Part shown: positions 8,106 to 17,335 of the stretch, one piece after another
How the letters are laid out: each line of letters starts with the position of its first letter
Position numbering within the stretch: the stretch's first letter is position 1
Assembly: GCF_013364275.1 (NCBI RefSeq)
Contig: NZ_CP054932.1
Location: 1,860,001-1,924,000 of the forward strand
DNA from: Actinomadura sp. NAK00032
GTDB taxonomy: Bacteria; Actinomycetota; Actinomycetes; Streptosporangiales; Streptosporangiaceae
Reading direction: 5' to 3'
DNA length: 64,000 nucleotides
The notes under the pieces: generated by a model
Database searches by the model: none
Told to the model about the DNA's origin: nothing
Seen by the model: only the letters and a program-made list of their open reading frames with translations
Made by a program: the position numbers and the translations under genes

Positions 8106-8288
8106 GCTGCCTTGACCCTCCGTGATCATCTTTCTACCCGCGCGCTGCCGCTTTGATGCCTGCCCGCTGGATCTCGGCTAACGTCGGAAACGGGAAACCT
8201 TCCGGAGCCGCACCCGCTCCGCCGCTTTACCGGCGGCGCCACCGGGTCGCGGCGCTCAGATCAATCACTGAACGACAAGGATGTCGCG

Positions 8289-9665
8289 GTGCACGTACAC
8301 GACTCGCTCGTCGAACTGATGGGCAACACCCCGCTCGTTCGGCTGCGCAAGGTGACGGGGGACCTGCGGCCGCAGGTGCTCGCCAAGGTGGAGTACTTCA
8401 ACCCGGGCGGGTCCGTGAAGGACCGCATCGCGGTCCGCATGATCGACGCGGCGGAGCAGTCCGGCGAACTGCGCCCGGGCGGGACGATCGTCGAGCCGAC
8501 CTCCGGCAACACCGGGGTGGGCCTCGCCATCGTGGCCCAGGAGCGCGGCTACCGCTGCGTCTTCGTCTGCCCCGACAAGGTCGGCAAGGACAAGATCGAC
8601 GTGCTGCGCGCGTACGGCGCCGAGGTCGTCGTCTGCCCGACGGCGGTGACCCCCGAGCACCCCGACTCCTACTACTCGGTCTCCGACCGGCTCGCCGCCG
8701 AGATCCCCGGCGCGTGGAAGCCGAACCAGTACACCAACCCGCAGAACCCGCGGTCGCACTACGAGACGACCGGCCCCGAACTGTGGGAGCAGACCGAGGG
8801 CCGCATCACCCACTTCGTCGCGGGCATCGGCACCGGCGGGACGATCAGCGGCACCGGCCGCTACCTCAAGGAGGTGTCCGGCGGCCGGGTGCGGATCATC
8901 GGCGCCGACCCGGAGGGCTCGGTGTACTCGGGCGGCACGGGCCGCCCCTACCTGACCGAGGGCGTCGGCGAGGACATCTGGCCCGAGACCTACGACCGCG
9001 ACATCTGCGACGACGTCATCGCCGTGTCCGACAAGGACTCGTTCCTGATGACCCGGCGCCTCGCCCGCGAGGAGGCGCTGCTGGTCGGCGGGTCCTGCGG
9101 GATGGCGGTGGTCGCCGCGCTGCGCGTCGCCGAGAAGGCCGGCCCGGACGCGGTGGTCGTGGTGCTGCTGCCCGACGGCGGCCGCGGCTACCTCGGCAAG
9201 ATCTTCAACGACGGCTGGATGGCCGACTACGGGTTCCTCACCCCGAACACCGAGGAGGCCCGGGTCGGCGAGGTGCTCACCCGCAAGGGCGGCACGCTGC
9301 CGGAGTTCGTGCACGTCCACCCGCACGAGAGCGTGCAGACCGCGATCGCCGTCATGCGCGAGTACGAGGTGTCGCAGGTCCCGGTGATGAAGGAGGAGCC
9401 GCCGGTGATGGCGGCCGAGGTGGTCGGCTCGGTCGGCGAGAGCGACCTGCTCGACATCATGGTGAAGGGCGAGGCCAAGATGTCCGAGCCCGTCGAGCTG
9501 CACATGGCGGCGCCGCTGCCGACGCTCGGGTACGGCGAGCCGGTGAGCAAGGCCGTCGGCGTGCTGGAGAAGTCCGGCGCGGCGGTCGTCCTCGTGGACG
9601 GCAAGCCGAAGGGCCTCGTCACCCGCCAGGACCTGCTGTCCTTCCTGGCGTCCGCCACCGGCTGA
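8289..9665 (+). CDS. cbs: Cystathionine beta-synthase
   Basis: This PLP enzyme condenses homocysteine and serine to cystathionine, the first step of reverse transsulfuration. PLP-binding Lys44 lies in GGSVKDR, the phosphate loop is GIGTGGT, and SGNTG binds the substrate carboxylate. After residue 330 there is a pair of CBS domains (HPHESVQTAI and APLPTLGYGE parts), as in the full-length regulated enzyme; there is no haem domain. It has 458 residues. The start is GTG 8289 with AAGGAT upstream. metB, the next transsulfuration gene, lies 2.5 kb downstream behind an MMPL transporter. Confidence 0.94.
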   Translation: MHVHDSLVELMGNTPLVRLRKVTGDLRPQVLAKVEYFNPGGSVKDRIAVRMIDAAEQSGELRPGGTIVEPTSGNTGVGLAIVAQERGYRCVFVCPDKVGKDKIDVLRAYGAEVVVCPTAVTPEHPDSYYSVSDRLAAEIPGAWKPNQYTNPQNPRSHYETTGPELWEQTEGRITHFVAGIGTGGTISGTGRYLKEVSGGRVRIIGADPEGSVYSGGTGRPYLTEGVGEDIWPETYDRDICDDVIAVSDKDSFLMTRRLAREEALLVGGSCGMAVVAALRVAEKAGPDAVVVVLLPDGGRGYLGKIFNDGWMADYGFLTPNTEEARVGEVLTRKGGTLPEFVHVHPHESVQTAIAVMREYEVSQVPVMKEEPPVMAAEVVGSVGESDLLDIMVKGEAKMSEPVELHMAAPLPTLGYGEPVSKAVGVLEKSGAAVVLVDGKPKGLVTRQDLLSFLASATG

Positions 9666-9686
9666 CCGAACGGCCGCCCGAACGGC

Positions 9687-9722
9687 GAAGGCCCGGAGAC
9701 CGAGACGGTCTCCGGGCCTTCT
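9687..9722 (+). terminator. Terminator after cbs
   Basis: AAGGCCCGGAGACC pairs with GGTCTCCGGGCCTT around GAGAC-type loop bases, 22 nt after the stop; the distal T residues favour termination on the plus strand. Confidence 0.75.
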
Positions 9723-9731
9723 CTGTTCCCT

Positions 9732-9832
9732 GTGGGGGGACGCCCCCCACACCCCCCGAGAGGCGGGTGAAGGTGTCGGGTTGCGGAGCCCAGCCGGTGG
9801 GCGGCGTTTCGGGCCGGGCTCCGCAACCCGAC
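9732..9832 (-). repeat. Dispersed hairpin element, divergent copy E
   Basis: Hairpin 3-like GTGGGGGG/CCCCCCAC around ACG (9732-9750) is followed by a hairpin 2-like perfect 17-bp stem (9775-9791 with 9816-9832) around a 24-nt loop. The loop aligns with the copy A loop (shared pattern CCG-TGG-CG-CGT-TCGG), while neither stem shares sequence with the other copies. It sits between the convergent cbs and MMPL genes, in the same orientation as copy A. Confidence 0.6.
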
Positions 9833-9845
9833 GTCTTGGGGGTTC

Positions 9846-12008
9846 CTACTGGCGGAACCCGGACGGGACGAAGTCCTCGCGCGTGTCGGCGGGGCCGACC
9901 GGCTTCTTCTTCGGCTCGTCGCCGTGCCCCGGCCACCAGGCCTTGTGGCCCAGCAGCGCGGTGATGCCCGGCACCAGGAACATCGACATGACGAACGCCG
10001 ACAGCGCGATGCCGATCGCGACGGAGAAGCCCATCTGCTTGAGCATCGAGACCGGCGCGAGCATCATCACCGAGAACGTGCCGGCCAGGATGAGACCCGC
10101 CGCGGCGACGGTCGGGCCGCCGTGCTGGACGGCCAGGGCCGCCGCCCGCCGCGGGTCGTTGCCCTCCTTCGCCTCCTCGCGCAGCCGCGCGGTCATCAGG
10201 ATGTTGTAGTCGGTCCCGATGGCCAGCACGAACAGGTAGAGGATGATCGGCAACTGGAAGGTGACGCCGGGCTCGCCCATCCCGCCCTGGAAGACGTACA
10301 CCGCGGAGCCGAGCGTCGCGGCGAAGCCCAGCAGGACCGATACGACCAGGTAGAGCGGGGCGACGACCGAGCGCAGCAGCAGGGCCAGGATCAGCGCGAT
10401 CAGCACCGCCGCCACCGGCAGGATGACCGACAGGTCGCGGTTGTTGACGGCGTTGATGTCGGAGAAGACCGCCGTCGCGCCGCCGACGTAGGTACGGGTG
10501 CCCTCCGGGGCCGCCTTGTGGACGGCCGGCGTGAGGTCGTCCTTGACCAGGCTGATCGCCTTGTTCGACATCGGGTTGGTCTTCAGCACGAGGTCGACCC
10601 GCACGACGGACTTGTCCTGACCGGGGACCGGCTGCTGCACCCGGCCGACGCCGGGAGCGGTCTTGGCGGCCTGGCTGAAGGTGGCCACCTGCTGCTCGGT
10701 GACCGGCTGCCCGTTCTCCGACTTGATGAACACCTGGACCGGGGTGGTGAGGCCGGGCGGGAAGCCCTTCTCCATGTCCTTCGTCGCCTGGGCCGACTCG
10801 GTGTCCTGCGGGAATCCGGCCGCGAAGTCGTAGTCGGCCTTGAACCCGAGGGCGCCGAGCGCCAGCACGATCAGCACGAGGCCGGACGCCGCGGCGGCGA
10901 CCGCCGGGCGCTTGCCGACGCCCCGGCCGATGGCGGCGGAGATCGAGCCCTTCGGCTGCTTCTTCCACGCCTTGGACGGCCAGAACACGGCCGTGCCGAG
11001 CAGCGACACCAGCGCCGGGAAGAGCGTCAGCGAGGTGATGCCCATGACGACGACGGCGATGGCGAGGGACGGGCCCCAGGCGCTGAAGACACCGAACGTC
11101 GCGAGCAGCAGCACCAGGAACGTGACGGCGATCGCGGCGGCGGCCGAGGAGATGACCTCGCCGACACGCTCCACCGCGGTGATCATCGCGGTCTTCTTGT
11201 CGTCGCCGGCCCGCAGCCGCTCCCGGAACCGGAACATCAGGAACAGGTAGTAGTCCGCGCCGATGCCGAACAAGACGATCAGGATGATGGTGCCGAGACT
11301 GTCGTCGCCGGAGAAGTTGAAGAGCTTCGAGGCGGCGCCGATCAGGCCCATCGAGACCTGCATCGTCACCATGATCACGATGATCGGCAGCAGTGCCGCC
11401 AGCGGTGCCCGGAAGATCAGCAGGATCAGTCCGATGATCAGCACGAAGGTGGCGATGCCGACGATCTCGAAGGACTTGTTGAAGGAGTCCTCGTTGTCGA
11501 CGAAGCCGGCCACGTCACCGCCGACCTTGGCCTCCAGCCCGCTGCCCTTCAGCAGCGCGGGCAGGTCCTTGCGGATCTCCTTGACCGCGTCGCCCTGCTT
11601 CTTGCTGTCGTCCATCGAGGTGCCCTGCATCGGCACCATGATCACCTGGACGGCCTTGTTCGGCGCCACGGTCTGCGGGCCGGTCAGGAAGTTCAGGACG
11701 GTCTGCGGCTTGTCGGCGTTCAGCGACTTGGCGGCCGCGGTCACCTTGGCGGTGTCCTCGGCCGTCAGCTGCTTCCCGTCCGACCGCTTCACGACGATCA
11801 GCGAGGAGGTGTCCTCCTGCTGGGGGAACGCCTTCTCGGCGATCTCCATCGCCTGGACCGACTCGTACTTGGAGGGCAGGAAGTCGCCCTGGTCGGACTC
11901 GGTGGTCAGCTTGGGGGAGAAGGCGATGATCACGACCGCGGCTGCGAGCCACGCCACGATCGTCCACCACGGGTGTCTCACGACGAAGCGCGCGAGCCGA
12001 GCGAACAT
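9846..12008 (-). CDS. MMPL/RND family transporter
   Basis: The protein has 720 residues in the two-repeat RND layout: one N-terminal helix, a large extracytoplasmic domain (about 40-190), six helices, a second extracytoplasmic domain (about 400-540), then the remaining helices. The proton-relay motifs GIGADYYLFLMFR and AIGTDYNILMTAR are both intact. Family members export lipids, glycolipids or drugs; no substrate can be read from the sequence. The ATG has AAGGAAG upstream. The upstream region has a small CTCTA...TAGAG inverted repeat (about 12044-12054) that may be an operator. It is inserted between cbs and metB. Confidence 0.9.
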   Translation of the reverse strand: MFARLARFVVRHPWWTIVAWLAAAVVIIAFSPKLTTESDQGDFLPSKYESVQAMEIAEKAFPQQEDTSSLIVVKRSDGKQLTAEDTAKVTAAAKSLNADKPQTVLNFLTGPQTVAPNKAVQVIMVPMQGTSMDDSKKQGDAVKEIRKDLPALLKGSGLEAKVGGDVAGFVDNEDSFNKSFEIVGIATFVLIIGLILLIFRAPLAALLPIIVIMVTMQVSMGLIGAASKLFNFSGDDSLGTIILIVLFGIGADYYLFLMFRFRERLRAGDDKKTAMITAVERVGEVISSAAAAIAVTFLVLLLATFGVFSAWGPSLAIAVVVMGITSLTLFPALVSLLGTAVFWPSKAWKKQPKGSISAAIGRGVGKRPAVAAAASGLVLIVLALGALGFKADYDFAAGFPQDTESAQATKDMEKGFPPGLTTPVQVFIKSENGQPVTEQQVATFSQAAKTAPGVGRVQQPVPGQDKSVVRVDLVLKTNPMSNKAISLVKDDLTPAVHKAAPEGTRTYVGGATAVFSDINAVNNRDLSVILPVAAVLIALILALLLRSVVAPLYLVVSVLLGFAATLGSAVYVFQGGMGEPGVTFQLPIILYLFVLAIGTDYNILMTARLREEAKEGNDPRRAAALAVQHGGPTVAAAGLILAGTFSVMMLAPVSMLKQMGFSVAIGIALSAFVMSMFLVPGITALLGHKAWWPGHGDEPKKKPVGPADTREDFVPSGFRQ

Positions 12009-12147
12009 GGGCTTCCTTAATCAAGGTCGTTGGGATACCTCTAAAACGGTAGAGATCGCGGAGGCCGATCGGGTCACCCGCTGCGCTGAAATGAGGGCTG
12101 ATACCTCCGGGGGAGTGCCTCCTCCTCTAGGAGGGGCGATGGGTGGA

Positions 12148-12153
12148 TAGCCT
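12148..12153 (+). promoter_or_regulatory. -10 box for leaderless metB message
   Basis: TAGCCT ends 7 nt before the metB ATG at 12161, so transcription would start on or next to the start codon. No Shine-Dalgarno sequence precedes that ATG. Confidence 0.5.
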
Positions 12154-12160
12154 CGTACCC

Positions 12161-13309
12161 ATGGACAACGAGGTTCAGCACGGGTTCGAGACCCTGGCCA
12201 TCCACGCCGGGCAGGAGCCCGACCCCGCGACCGGCGCGGTCGTCCCGCCGATCTACCAGGTCTCCACCTACAAGCAGGACGGCATCGGCGGCCTGCGCGG
12301 GGGCTACGAGTACTCCCGGTCGGCGAACCCGACCCGTACCGCGCTGGAAGTATGCCTGGCCGAGATAGAGGGCGGCGCGCGCGGGCTCGCGTTCGCGTCC
12401 GGTCTCGCCGCCGAGGACGCGCTGCTGCGCGCGGTCTGCAAGCCGGGCGACCACGTGATCATCCCGAACGACGCCTACGGCGGCACCTACCGGCTGTTCG
12501 CGAAGGTCGCCGAGCCGTGGGGCGTCACGTTCGACCCGGTGCCGCTCGGCGACATCGCCGCGGTGCGGGCCGCGGTGCGCCCCGAGACGAAGATCATCTG
12601 GGTGGAGACGCCGACGAACCCGCTGCTCGGCATCGCCGACATCGCGGCGCTCGCCGCGGTCGCGCACGAGGCGGGCGCGCTGCTCGCCGTCGACAACACC
12701 TTCGCCTCCCCGTACCTGCAGCGCCCGCTGGACCTCGGCGCGGACGCCGTCGTCCACTCGACCACCAAGTACATCGGCGGGCACTCCGACGTCGTCGGGG
12801 GCGCGCTCATCACCGCCGACGCGGGACTCGGCGAGCGGCTCGCCTTCCACCAGAACGCCATGGGCGCCGTCGCCGGGCCGTTCGACTCCTGGCTCACCCT
12901 GCGCGGCATCAAGACCCTCGGCGTGCGGATGGACCGGCACTGCGCGAACGCCGAGCGGATCGTCGAGATGCTGACCCGGCACCCGGCCGTCCGGCAGGTC
13001 CTCTACCCGGGGCTGCCCTCGCACCCCGGCCACGACATCGCCGCCAAGCAGATGAAGGCGTTCGGCGGCATGGTCTCGTTCCGGATGGAGTCGGAGGAGG
13101 CCGCCGTCCGGGTGTGCGAGCGGACCAAGCTGTTCACGCTCGGCGAGTCGCTCGGCGGCGTCGAGTCGCTGATCGAGCACCCGGGCCGGATGACGCACGC
13201 GTCGGCCGCCGGATCGCCGCTGGAGGTGCCCGCCGACCTGGTGCGGCTCTCCGTCGGGATCGAGGACGTGCACGACCTGCGGCGCGATCTGGAGCAGGCG
13301 CTCGGCTGA
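12161..13309 (+). CDS. metB: Cystathionine gamma-synthase/gamma-lyase
   Basis: This PLP enzyme of the Cys/Met metabolism family has 382 residues. It either forms cystathionine from an activated homoserine and cysteine or cleaves cystathionine to cysteine; sequence alone does not separate the two. PLP Lys203 lies in STTKYIGGHSD, the substrate loop is YEYSRSANPTR, and SLGGVESLIEHP is the C-terminal signature. I chose ATG 12161 because HGFETLAIHAG is the usual N-terminus and TAGCCT stands 7 nt before it; GTG 12143, which has AGGAGG upstream, would add six residues. It probably works with Cbs. Confidence 0.9.
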   Translation: MDNEVQHGFETLAIHAGQEPDPATGAVVPPIYQVSTYKQDGIGGLRGGYEYSRSANPTRTALEVCLAEIEGGARGLAFASGLAAEDALLRAVCKPGDHVIIPNDAYGGTYRLFAKVAEPWGVTFDPVPLGDIAAVRAAVRPETKIIWVETPTNPLLGIADIAALAAVAHEAGALLAVDNTFASPYLQRPLDLGADAVVHSTTKYIGGHSDVVGGALITADAGLGERLAFHQNAMGAVAGPFDSWLTLRGIKTLGVRMDRHCANAERIVEMLTRHPAVRQVLYPGLPSHPGHDIAAKQMKAFGGMVSFRMESEEAAVRVCERTKLFTLGESLGGVESLIEHPGRMTHASAAGSPLEVPADLVRLSVGIEDVHDLRRDLEQALG

Positions 13310-13361
13310 ACGCCGGCTGAGAGTCGAGGAGCCATTCCCGCCCCAACTTGATCAAAACATC

Positions 13362-13367
13362 TATACT
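13362..13367 (+). promoter_or_regulatory. -10 box TATACT for the secreted hydrolase gene
   Basis: A near-consensus TATACT lies 33 nt before the GTG start in an AT-rich patch that stands out from its surroundings. No clear -35 hexamer is found at the usual spacing. Confidence 0.45.
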
Positions 13368-13400
13368 CAGCGCGCCAGGTTCGTAAAGAAGGGGCCCGGG

Positions 13401-14546
13401 GTGCGCAAAGTACTGGTGTGTGGGGCGGCGTTCGCCGCGGCGTGCGTGTCCGCCGTCGCGATCCCGGGGGGCGCCCATGCGAACGCCCCGGCGCCGACAC
13501 CGTCCGTGAACGTCCCGTCGGCGCCGACGGCCAGTCCCTCCGCGGGCACCGGCTCCGGCGCCGCGGGGAGCGAGTCGCCGTCGGCGTCGTCCACCACGGC
13601 GCCCGGGAGCGGCGCCAACGGCCAGGACGGGGAGCCCGGCGACGCCACGGTCACGGCGCACGCGGTCATGGTCACGCCGGAGCTGCCGAAGTTCCGCACC
13701 TACGCCTACGGCACCGACGCCGCGCAGAAGATCGACGCCTACTGGCGGGACAAGGGCGCGGGCGCCGAGGCGCGCCCGGTCGTGCTGTTCCTGCACGGCG
13801 GCTACTGGCTGCACGGCGACAAGGGCGGCGGCTGGAAGTACGTCGCGCGGCGGCTGACCGAGGAGGGGTTCGTCGTCCTGTCGGCGAACTACCGGCTCGC
13901 CCCCCGCGCGCACTGGCCCGCGCAGCGCGACGACGCGCTGTCGGCCCTCGACTTCGTCCGCAGGCACGCCCGGCTGTGGAACGCCGACCCGTCCCGCGTC
14001 GCGGTGATGGGGTCGTCCGCCGGCGGGCAGCTCGCGACCCAGCTCGGCGCGCTCGGCAAGGGCGGCCGGCGGGTGCGCGGCGTCGTCGCGCTGTCGCCGC
14101 CGAACAACCCGTTCCTCGCCTTCAAGGACGGCGCGAAGCCCGGCGCCACCGCCACCCAGCGCAAGCTGCGGCGGGCCGTGGTCGACCTCCTGGACTGCAC
14201 GCCGGGCGCCGCGCCCGGCCCCGGCACCGAGCCCGGTGCGGGCACGGAGGCCGGGACGGGCGACGGCGGCGAGCCCGGCACCGGCACGGACTGCTGGCCG
14301 CTGGTGGACGACGCCAGCACGCTCACGCACGTCTCGCGCGGGGACGCGCCGATGCTGCTGATGCACGGCACCGGCGACTTCGTCCCCGTCGCCCAGAGCA
14401 CCGGGCTGGCGGCCGCGCTGCGGGCGGCGGGCGTCAAGACGACGGTGAAGACGGTCGACGGCCGGCTGCACGCCTCGCAGCTGCTGACCGACCCCGACAC
14501 CTACCCGACGATCGTGAGCTGGCTCAAGAGCCACCTGAAGAAGTAG
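13401..14546 (+). CDS. Secreted alpha/beta-hydrolase (esterase/carboxylesterase type)
   Basis: The signal peptide (about residues 1-27, ending AHA) is followed by a Ser/Pro/Thr/Gly-rich linker to about residue 75. The hydrolase domain has the oxyanion motif FLHGGYW, nucleophile Ser206 in MGSSAGGQ, an acid in HGTGDFVPV and His in RLHASQL, matching the BD-FAE/acetyl esterase group. An insertion of repeated PGTEPGAGTE-type residues (about 270-295), flanked by two Cys that may form a disulfide, interrupts the C-terminal half. The GTG start has AAGGGG upstream. The substrate is unknown. Confidence 0.85.
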   Translation: MRKVLVCGAAFAAACVSAVAIPGGAHANAPAPTPSVNVPSAPTASPSAGTGSGAAGSESPSASSTTAPGSGANGQDGEPGDATVTAHAVMVTPELPKFRTYAYGTDAAQKIDAYWRDKGAGAEARPVVLFLHGGYWLHGDKGGGWKYVARRLTEEGFVVLSANYRLAPRAHWPAQRDDALSALDFVRRHARLWNADPSRVAVMGSSAGGQLATQLGALGKGGRRVRGVVALSPPNNPFLAFKDGAKPGATATQRKLRRAVVDLLDCTPGAAPGPGTEPGAGTEAGTGDGGEPGTGTDCWPLVDDASTLTHVSRGDAPMLLMHGTGDFVPVAQSTGLAAALRAAGVKTTVKTVDGRLHASQLLTDPDTYPTIVSWLKSHLKK

Positions 14547-14570
14547 CGGGACGGGGTCCCGGGCGGCGGC

Positions 14571-15137
14571 TCAGCCGTTCCAGACCATCAGCACGAGGAT
14601 CACCAGCCAGAGCAGCGCCACGACGCCGGACAGCGCGGCCAGCCGGCCGCGCTCCACCTGCGCGATCTCGCCGCCCGCGACGGCCGCCGGGGCGGTGGAC
14701 GCGCCGTCCGCGTCCGGCTCGGGCTCGGTCTTCGCCGGCCCGGCCTTCTCGGTCTCGGCCTCCGCAGCCGTGGCGGGCTGCGGGGCGGGCTGCGGAGCGG
14801 GCTGGGCGCCCGCCGCCGCCTCCTCCAGCAGCCGCGCCGCCTTCCGCTGGTCGCGCTCGATGATCAGCAGCAGCGCCAGCGCGACGATGAACAGCGTCAT
14901 CGACACCGTCAGCCACGCCTGCGCGAAGTTCCCCTCCGCGAGGCCGAGGCCGAACAGGAAGATGCCCAGCGTCGCGAGGCCGTAGACGCGGGTCGTCCAG
15001 TTGAGGAACCGGACCACGGGCGCGTTCCGCTTGCGGATGTAGCGCGGCGTGGACATCGTCGCGGCCGTCAGCGGCCCCAGCGTGAAGATCGCGAATCCGA
15101 TGTGCAGGATCAGCAGGATGCGATCGGAAGTCGACAT
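14571..15137 (-). CDS. DUF2269-like integral membrane protein
   Basis: The product has 188 residues. Three N-terminal membrane helices (about 7-27, 50-68, 74-92) are followed by a charged, Pro/Ala-rich cytoplasmic stretch (about 95-160) and a last helix (about 165-185). The N-terminal half resembles DUF2269 membrane proteins (LHIGFAIFTLGPL, then conserved RYIRKR). The function is unknown. The gene follows the VWA gene with a 27-nt gap on the same strand and may be cotranscribed with it. Confidence 0.7.
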   Translation of the reverse strand: MSTSDRILLILHIGFAIFTLGPLTAATMSTPRYIRKRNAPVVRFLNWTTRVYGLATLGIFLFGLGLAEGNFAQAWLTVSMTLFIVALALLLIIERDQRKAARLLEEAAAGAQPAPQPAPQPATAAEAETEKAGPAKTEPEPDADGASTAPAAVAGGEIAQVERGRLAALSGVVALLWLVILVLMVWNG

Positions 15138-15164
15138 GACGCCGACCCTAGCCCCTGCCCGCGC

Positions 15165-17276
15165 TCAGCGGCGGCCCCGCCGCACCCGGAGGTAGTCGCT
15201 GACGACGTACTCGCCGAGCCGGTCGGCGTCGGGCGCGAACACCCGGCCGCCGTTGCGCCGCGCGACCTCCTCCACGAACGAGACGAGCCGGCGGTCCTCG
15301 GCGAGCATGAAGAAGTTCATGCCGGCGCCGCGCCGGGTCATCTTGTCGACCTCGGCGAGGGTGAGGACGAGCGTGTCGGTGGACGGCGGGTAGTCGAACA
15401 GCGAGCGGCCGTCCGGGCGCAGGTGCGCGGTCGGCTCCCCGTCGGTGACGACGAGCACGATCGGCTCGAAGTCGGGGTGCCGGTCCAGATGCCGTCCCGC
15501 GATCATCAGCGCGTGGTGCAGGTTGGTGCCCTGCACCATGTCCCAGTCGAGGCCCGCCATCTCCTCCGGGTGCAGCACCCGGGCGTAGTTGGAGAACCCG
15601 ATGATCTGGATCGCGTCCTGCGGGAACTTGCTGGTCACGAGCGTGTGCAGGGCGAGCGTGGTCTGCTTGGCGACCGCCCACGTCCCGCGCAGCACCATCG
15701 AGTACGACAGGTCGACCAGCAGGCAGACGGCCGCGCCGGTGCGCCGCTCGGTCTCGTGCACCTCGAAGTCGTCGACGCCCAGCCGGACCCCGTTCGGCCG
15801 CGCCCCGGCGCCCGTGCCGGCGCCCGTGCCGGGGTCGGCGCCGGTGATCTCGGCGACGTCGGCGGTACCCGGTTCGACCAGGCCCGGTTCCGCGAGGCCC
15901 GGTTCGGCGACCCGCGCCGTCGCCGCCGGGCGCGTCACGAGGCCCGTGCCGCCCTCCATGGCGCTGCGGCGGATCGCGTTGCTCACCGTCCGGACGACGT
16001 CGAGGGGCTGCTCGTCGCCGAACCGCCACTCCCGGCTCGCCCCCGTCAGCTCGCCCGCCTGCCCGGCGTCGCGCTGGTCGTGGTTGCCCGGCCGGCCGGA
16101 GGCGAGCTGGGAGAACACGCGGCGCAGCGCGGTCTCGCCGAGCCGCCGCACCGCCTTCGGGGTGAGCTCCAGCTTGCCGCGGTTGCGGCGCAGGTAGCCC
16201 TGCCGCTCCAGTTCCTTCTCGATGCGGCGCAGCGCGTCCAGGTCGTCGACGGCCTGCCGGCCGAGCGCCCGCCGGACGGCCTCCTCATCGATGTCGTCGA
16301 GCCGGGCGCCGGGGTAGTCCTGGCCGAGCGCCGCCTCCAGCTCGCTCAGGTCGGCCAGCTCCGCGAGCGCGGTGGTGGCGTCGCCCATGCCGAGCGGGTC
16401 GTCGCCGGTCATCTGCTCGGGCTGCCCCCAGCCGAGGTCGGGGCGGCGGGCGCGCAGCGCGTCGCCGAGCCGGGTCATCTCCATGGCGAGGCCCGCGTCC
16501 TGCATGGCCTGCTCCATCAGCCCGGCCAGCTCGGCGCGCTGCTCGGGGCTCAGCGAGGCGAGCAGCCGGTCCATCGCGGCGGCGCGGCGGGCGAGGGAGT
16601 CGACCAGCTCCTCCAGGTTCCGCGGCTCGTCGGGGAACATGTCGCCGTACCGCTCCATGAAGCGGTCGAAGTCCTCCTGGGTGTGCTCGCCGCGGGCGTC
16701 GCGGTCGAGCATCCCGTTCAGCTCGGCCATCATGTCCTTGACCCGCTGCATGGCGGCCGGGTCCTGGTTCTCCAGGGCCTGCTTCATGCCCTGGAACTGC
16801 GCGTCCAGCACCTCGCGGCGCAGCAGGTCCTTCAGCTGCTCGAAGGTGCGGCGGGCCGCGTCGGACCGCCAGTCGTAGTTCGACAGCCGCCGGATCGCCT
16901 GGGAGGTGTCGGACGGCAGCGTGTCCAGCTCCGCCTCGCGCAGCCGCGCCTCGTCGCCCGGGTCCGGGAACAGCTCGGCCCGCTCCTGCCCGATCGCGGT
17001 GTCGAGCAGCGCGCGCGCCTGCTCCAGCGTGCCGTCGAGGCGGCCCCGGTCGCGCAGCGCGCGGCGCCGCTCCCGCACCTGGCGGAGCAGGTCGTCGAGC
17101 CCGTGGCGGTCCCGCGCGCCCGGCAGGCCGCGCCGCAGCAGCTCGCGCAGCGCGTCGTCGGGGCGGGTGCCCTCCAGCACCGAGTCGCCCAGCGCGTCCA
17201 GGGCGTCGCGGACGTCGTAGGGCGGTGCGAGCGGATCGGGCCCGTCCTCGTAGGCCCCGTAGCGATATCGGCTCAT
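15165..17276 (-). CDS. VWA domain-containing protein, partner of MoxR ATPase
   Basis: The protein has 703 residues, is soluble, and has a long helical N-terminal two-thirds rich in charged residues. The C-terminal von Willebrand A domain has a complete MIDAS: D522-x-S524-x-S526 in LVDLSYSM, a Thr in QGTNLHHAL, and VVTDGEPT. A Pro/Gly/Ala linker with repeated AEPGLAEPGL units (about 440-475) precedes it. Such VWA proteins pair with MoxR AAA+ ATPases as chaperone-like complexes (RavA-ViaA is the E. coli example). The ATPase gene lies 59 nt upstream on the same strand. Confidence 0.85.
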   Translation of the reverse strand: MSRYRYGAYEDGPDPLAPPYDVRDALDALGDSVLEGTRPDDALRELLRRGLPGARDRHGLDDLLRQVRERRRALRDRGRLDGTLEQARALLDTAIGQERAELFPDPGDEARLREAELDTLPSDTSQAIRRLSNYDWRSDAARRTFEQLKDLLRREVLDAQFQGMKQALENQDPAAMQRVKDMMAELNGMLDRDARGEHTQEDFDRFMERYGDMFPDEPRNLEELVDSLARRAAAMDRLLASLSPEQRAELAGLMEQAMQDAGLAMEMTRLGDALRARRPDLGWGQPEQMTGDDPLGMGDATTALAELADLSELEAALGQDYPGARLDDIDEEAVRRALGRQAVDDLDALRRIEKELERQGYLRRNRGKLELTPKAVRRLGETALRRVFSQLASGRPGNHDQRDAGQAGELTGASREWRFGDEQPLDVVRTVSNAIRRSAMEGGTGLVTRPAATARVAEPGLAEPGLVEPGTADVAEITGADPGTGAGTGAGARPNGVRLGVDDFEVHETERRTGAAVCLLVDLSYSMVLRGTWAVAKQTTLALHTLVTSKFPQDAIQIIGFSNYARVLHPEEMAGLDWDMVQGTNLHHALMIAGRHLDRHPDFEPIVLVVTDGEPTAHLRPDGRSLFDYPPSTDTLVLTLAEVDKMTRRGAGMNFFMLAEDRRLVSFVEEVARRNGGRVFAPDADRLGEYVVSDYLRVRRGRR

Positions 17277-17335
17277 CGATGTTCCTTACGCGTGGAGACC
17301 TGCTGAGCGGACGACCGGGTCGAGGGGCGCGGGGG

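Noticed and set aside
9924..12020. A 698-codon plus-strand open frame opposite the MMPL gene
   Set aside because: Composition is Arg/Asp/Gly/His-rich with no domain; it is the complementary shadow of a clearly recognisable transporter.
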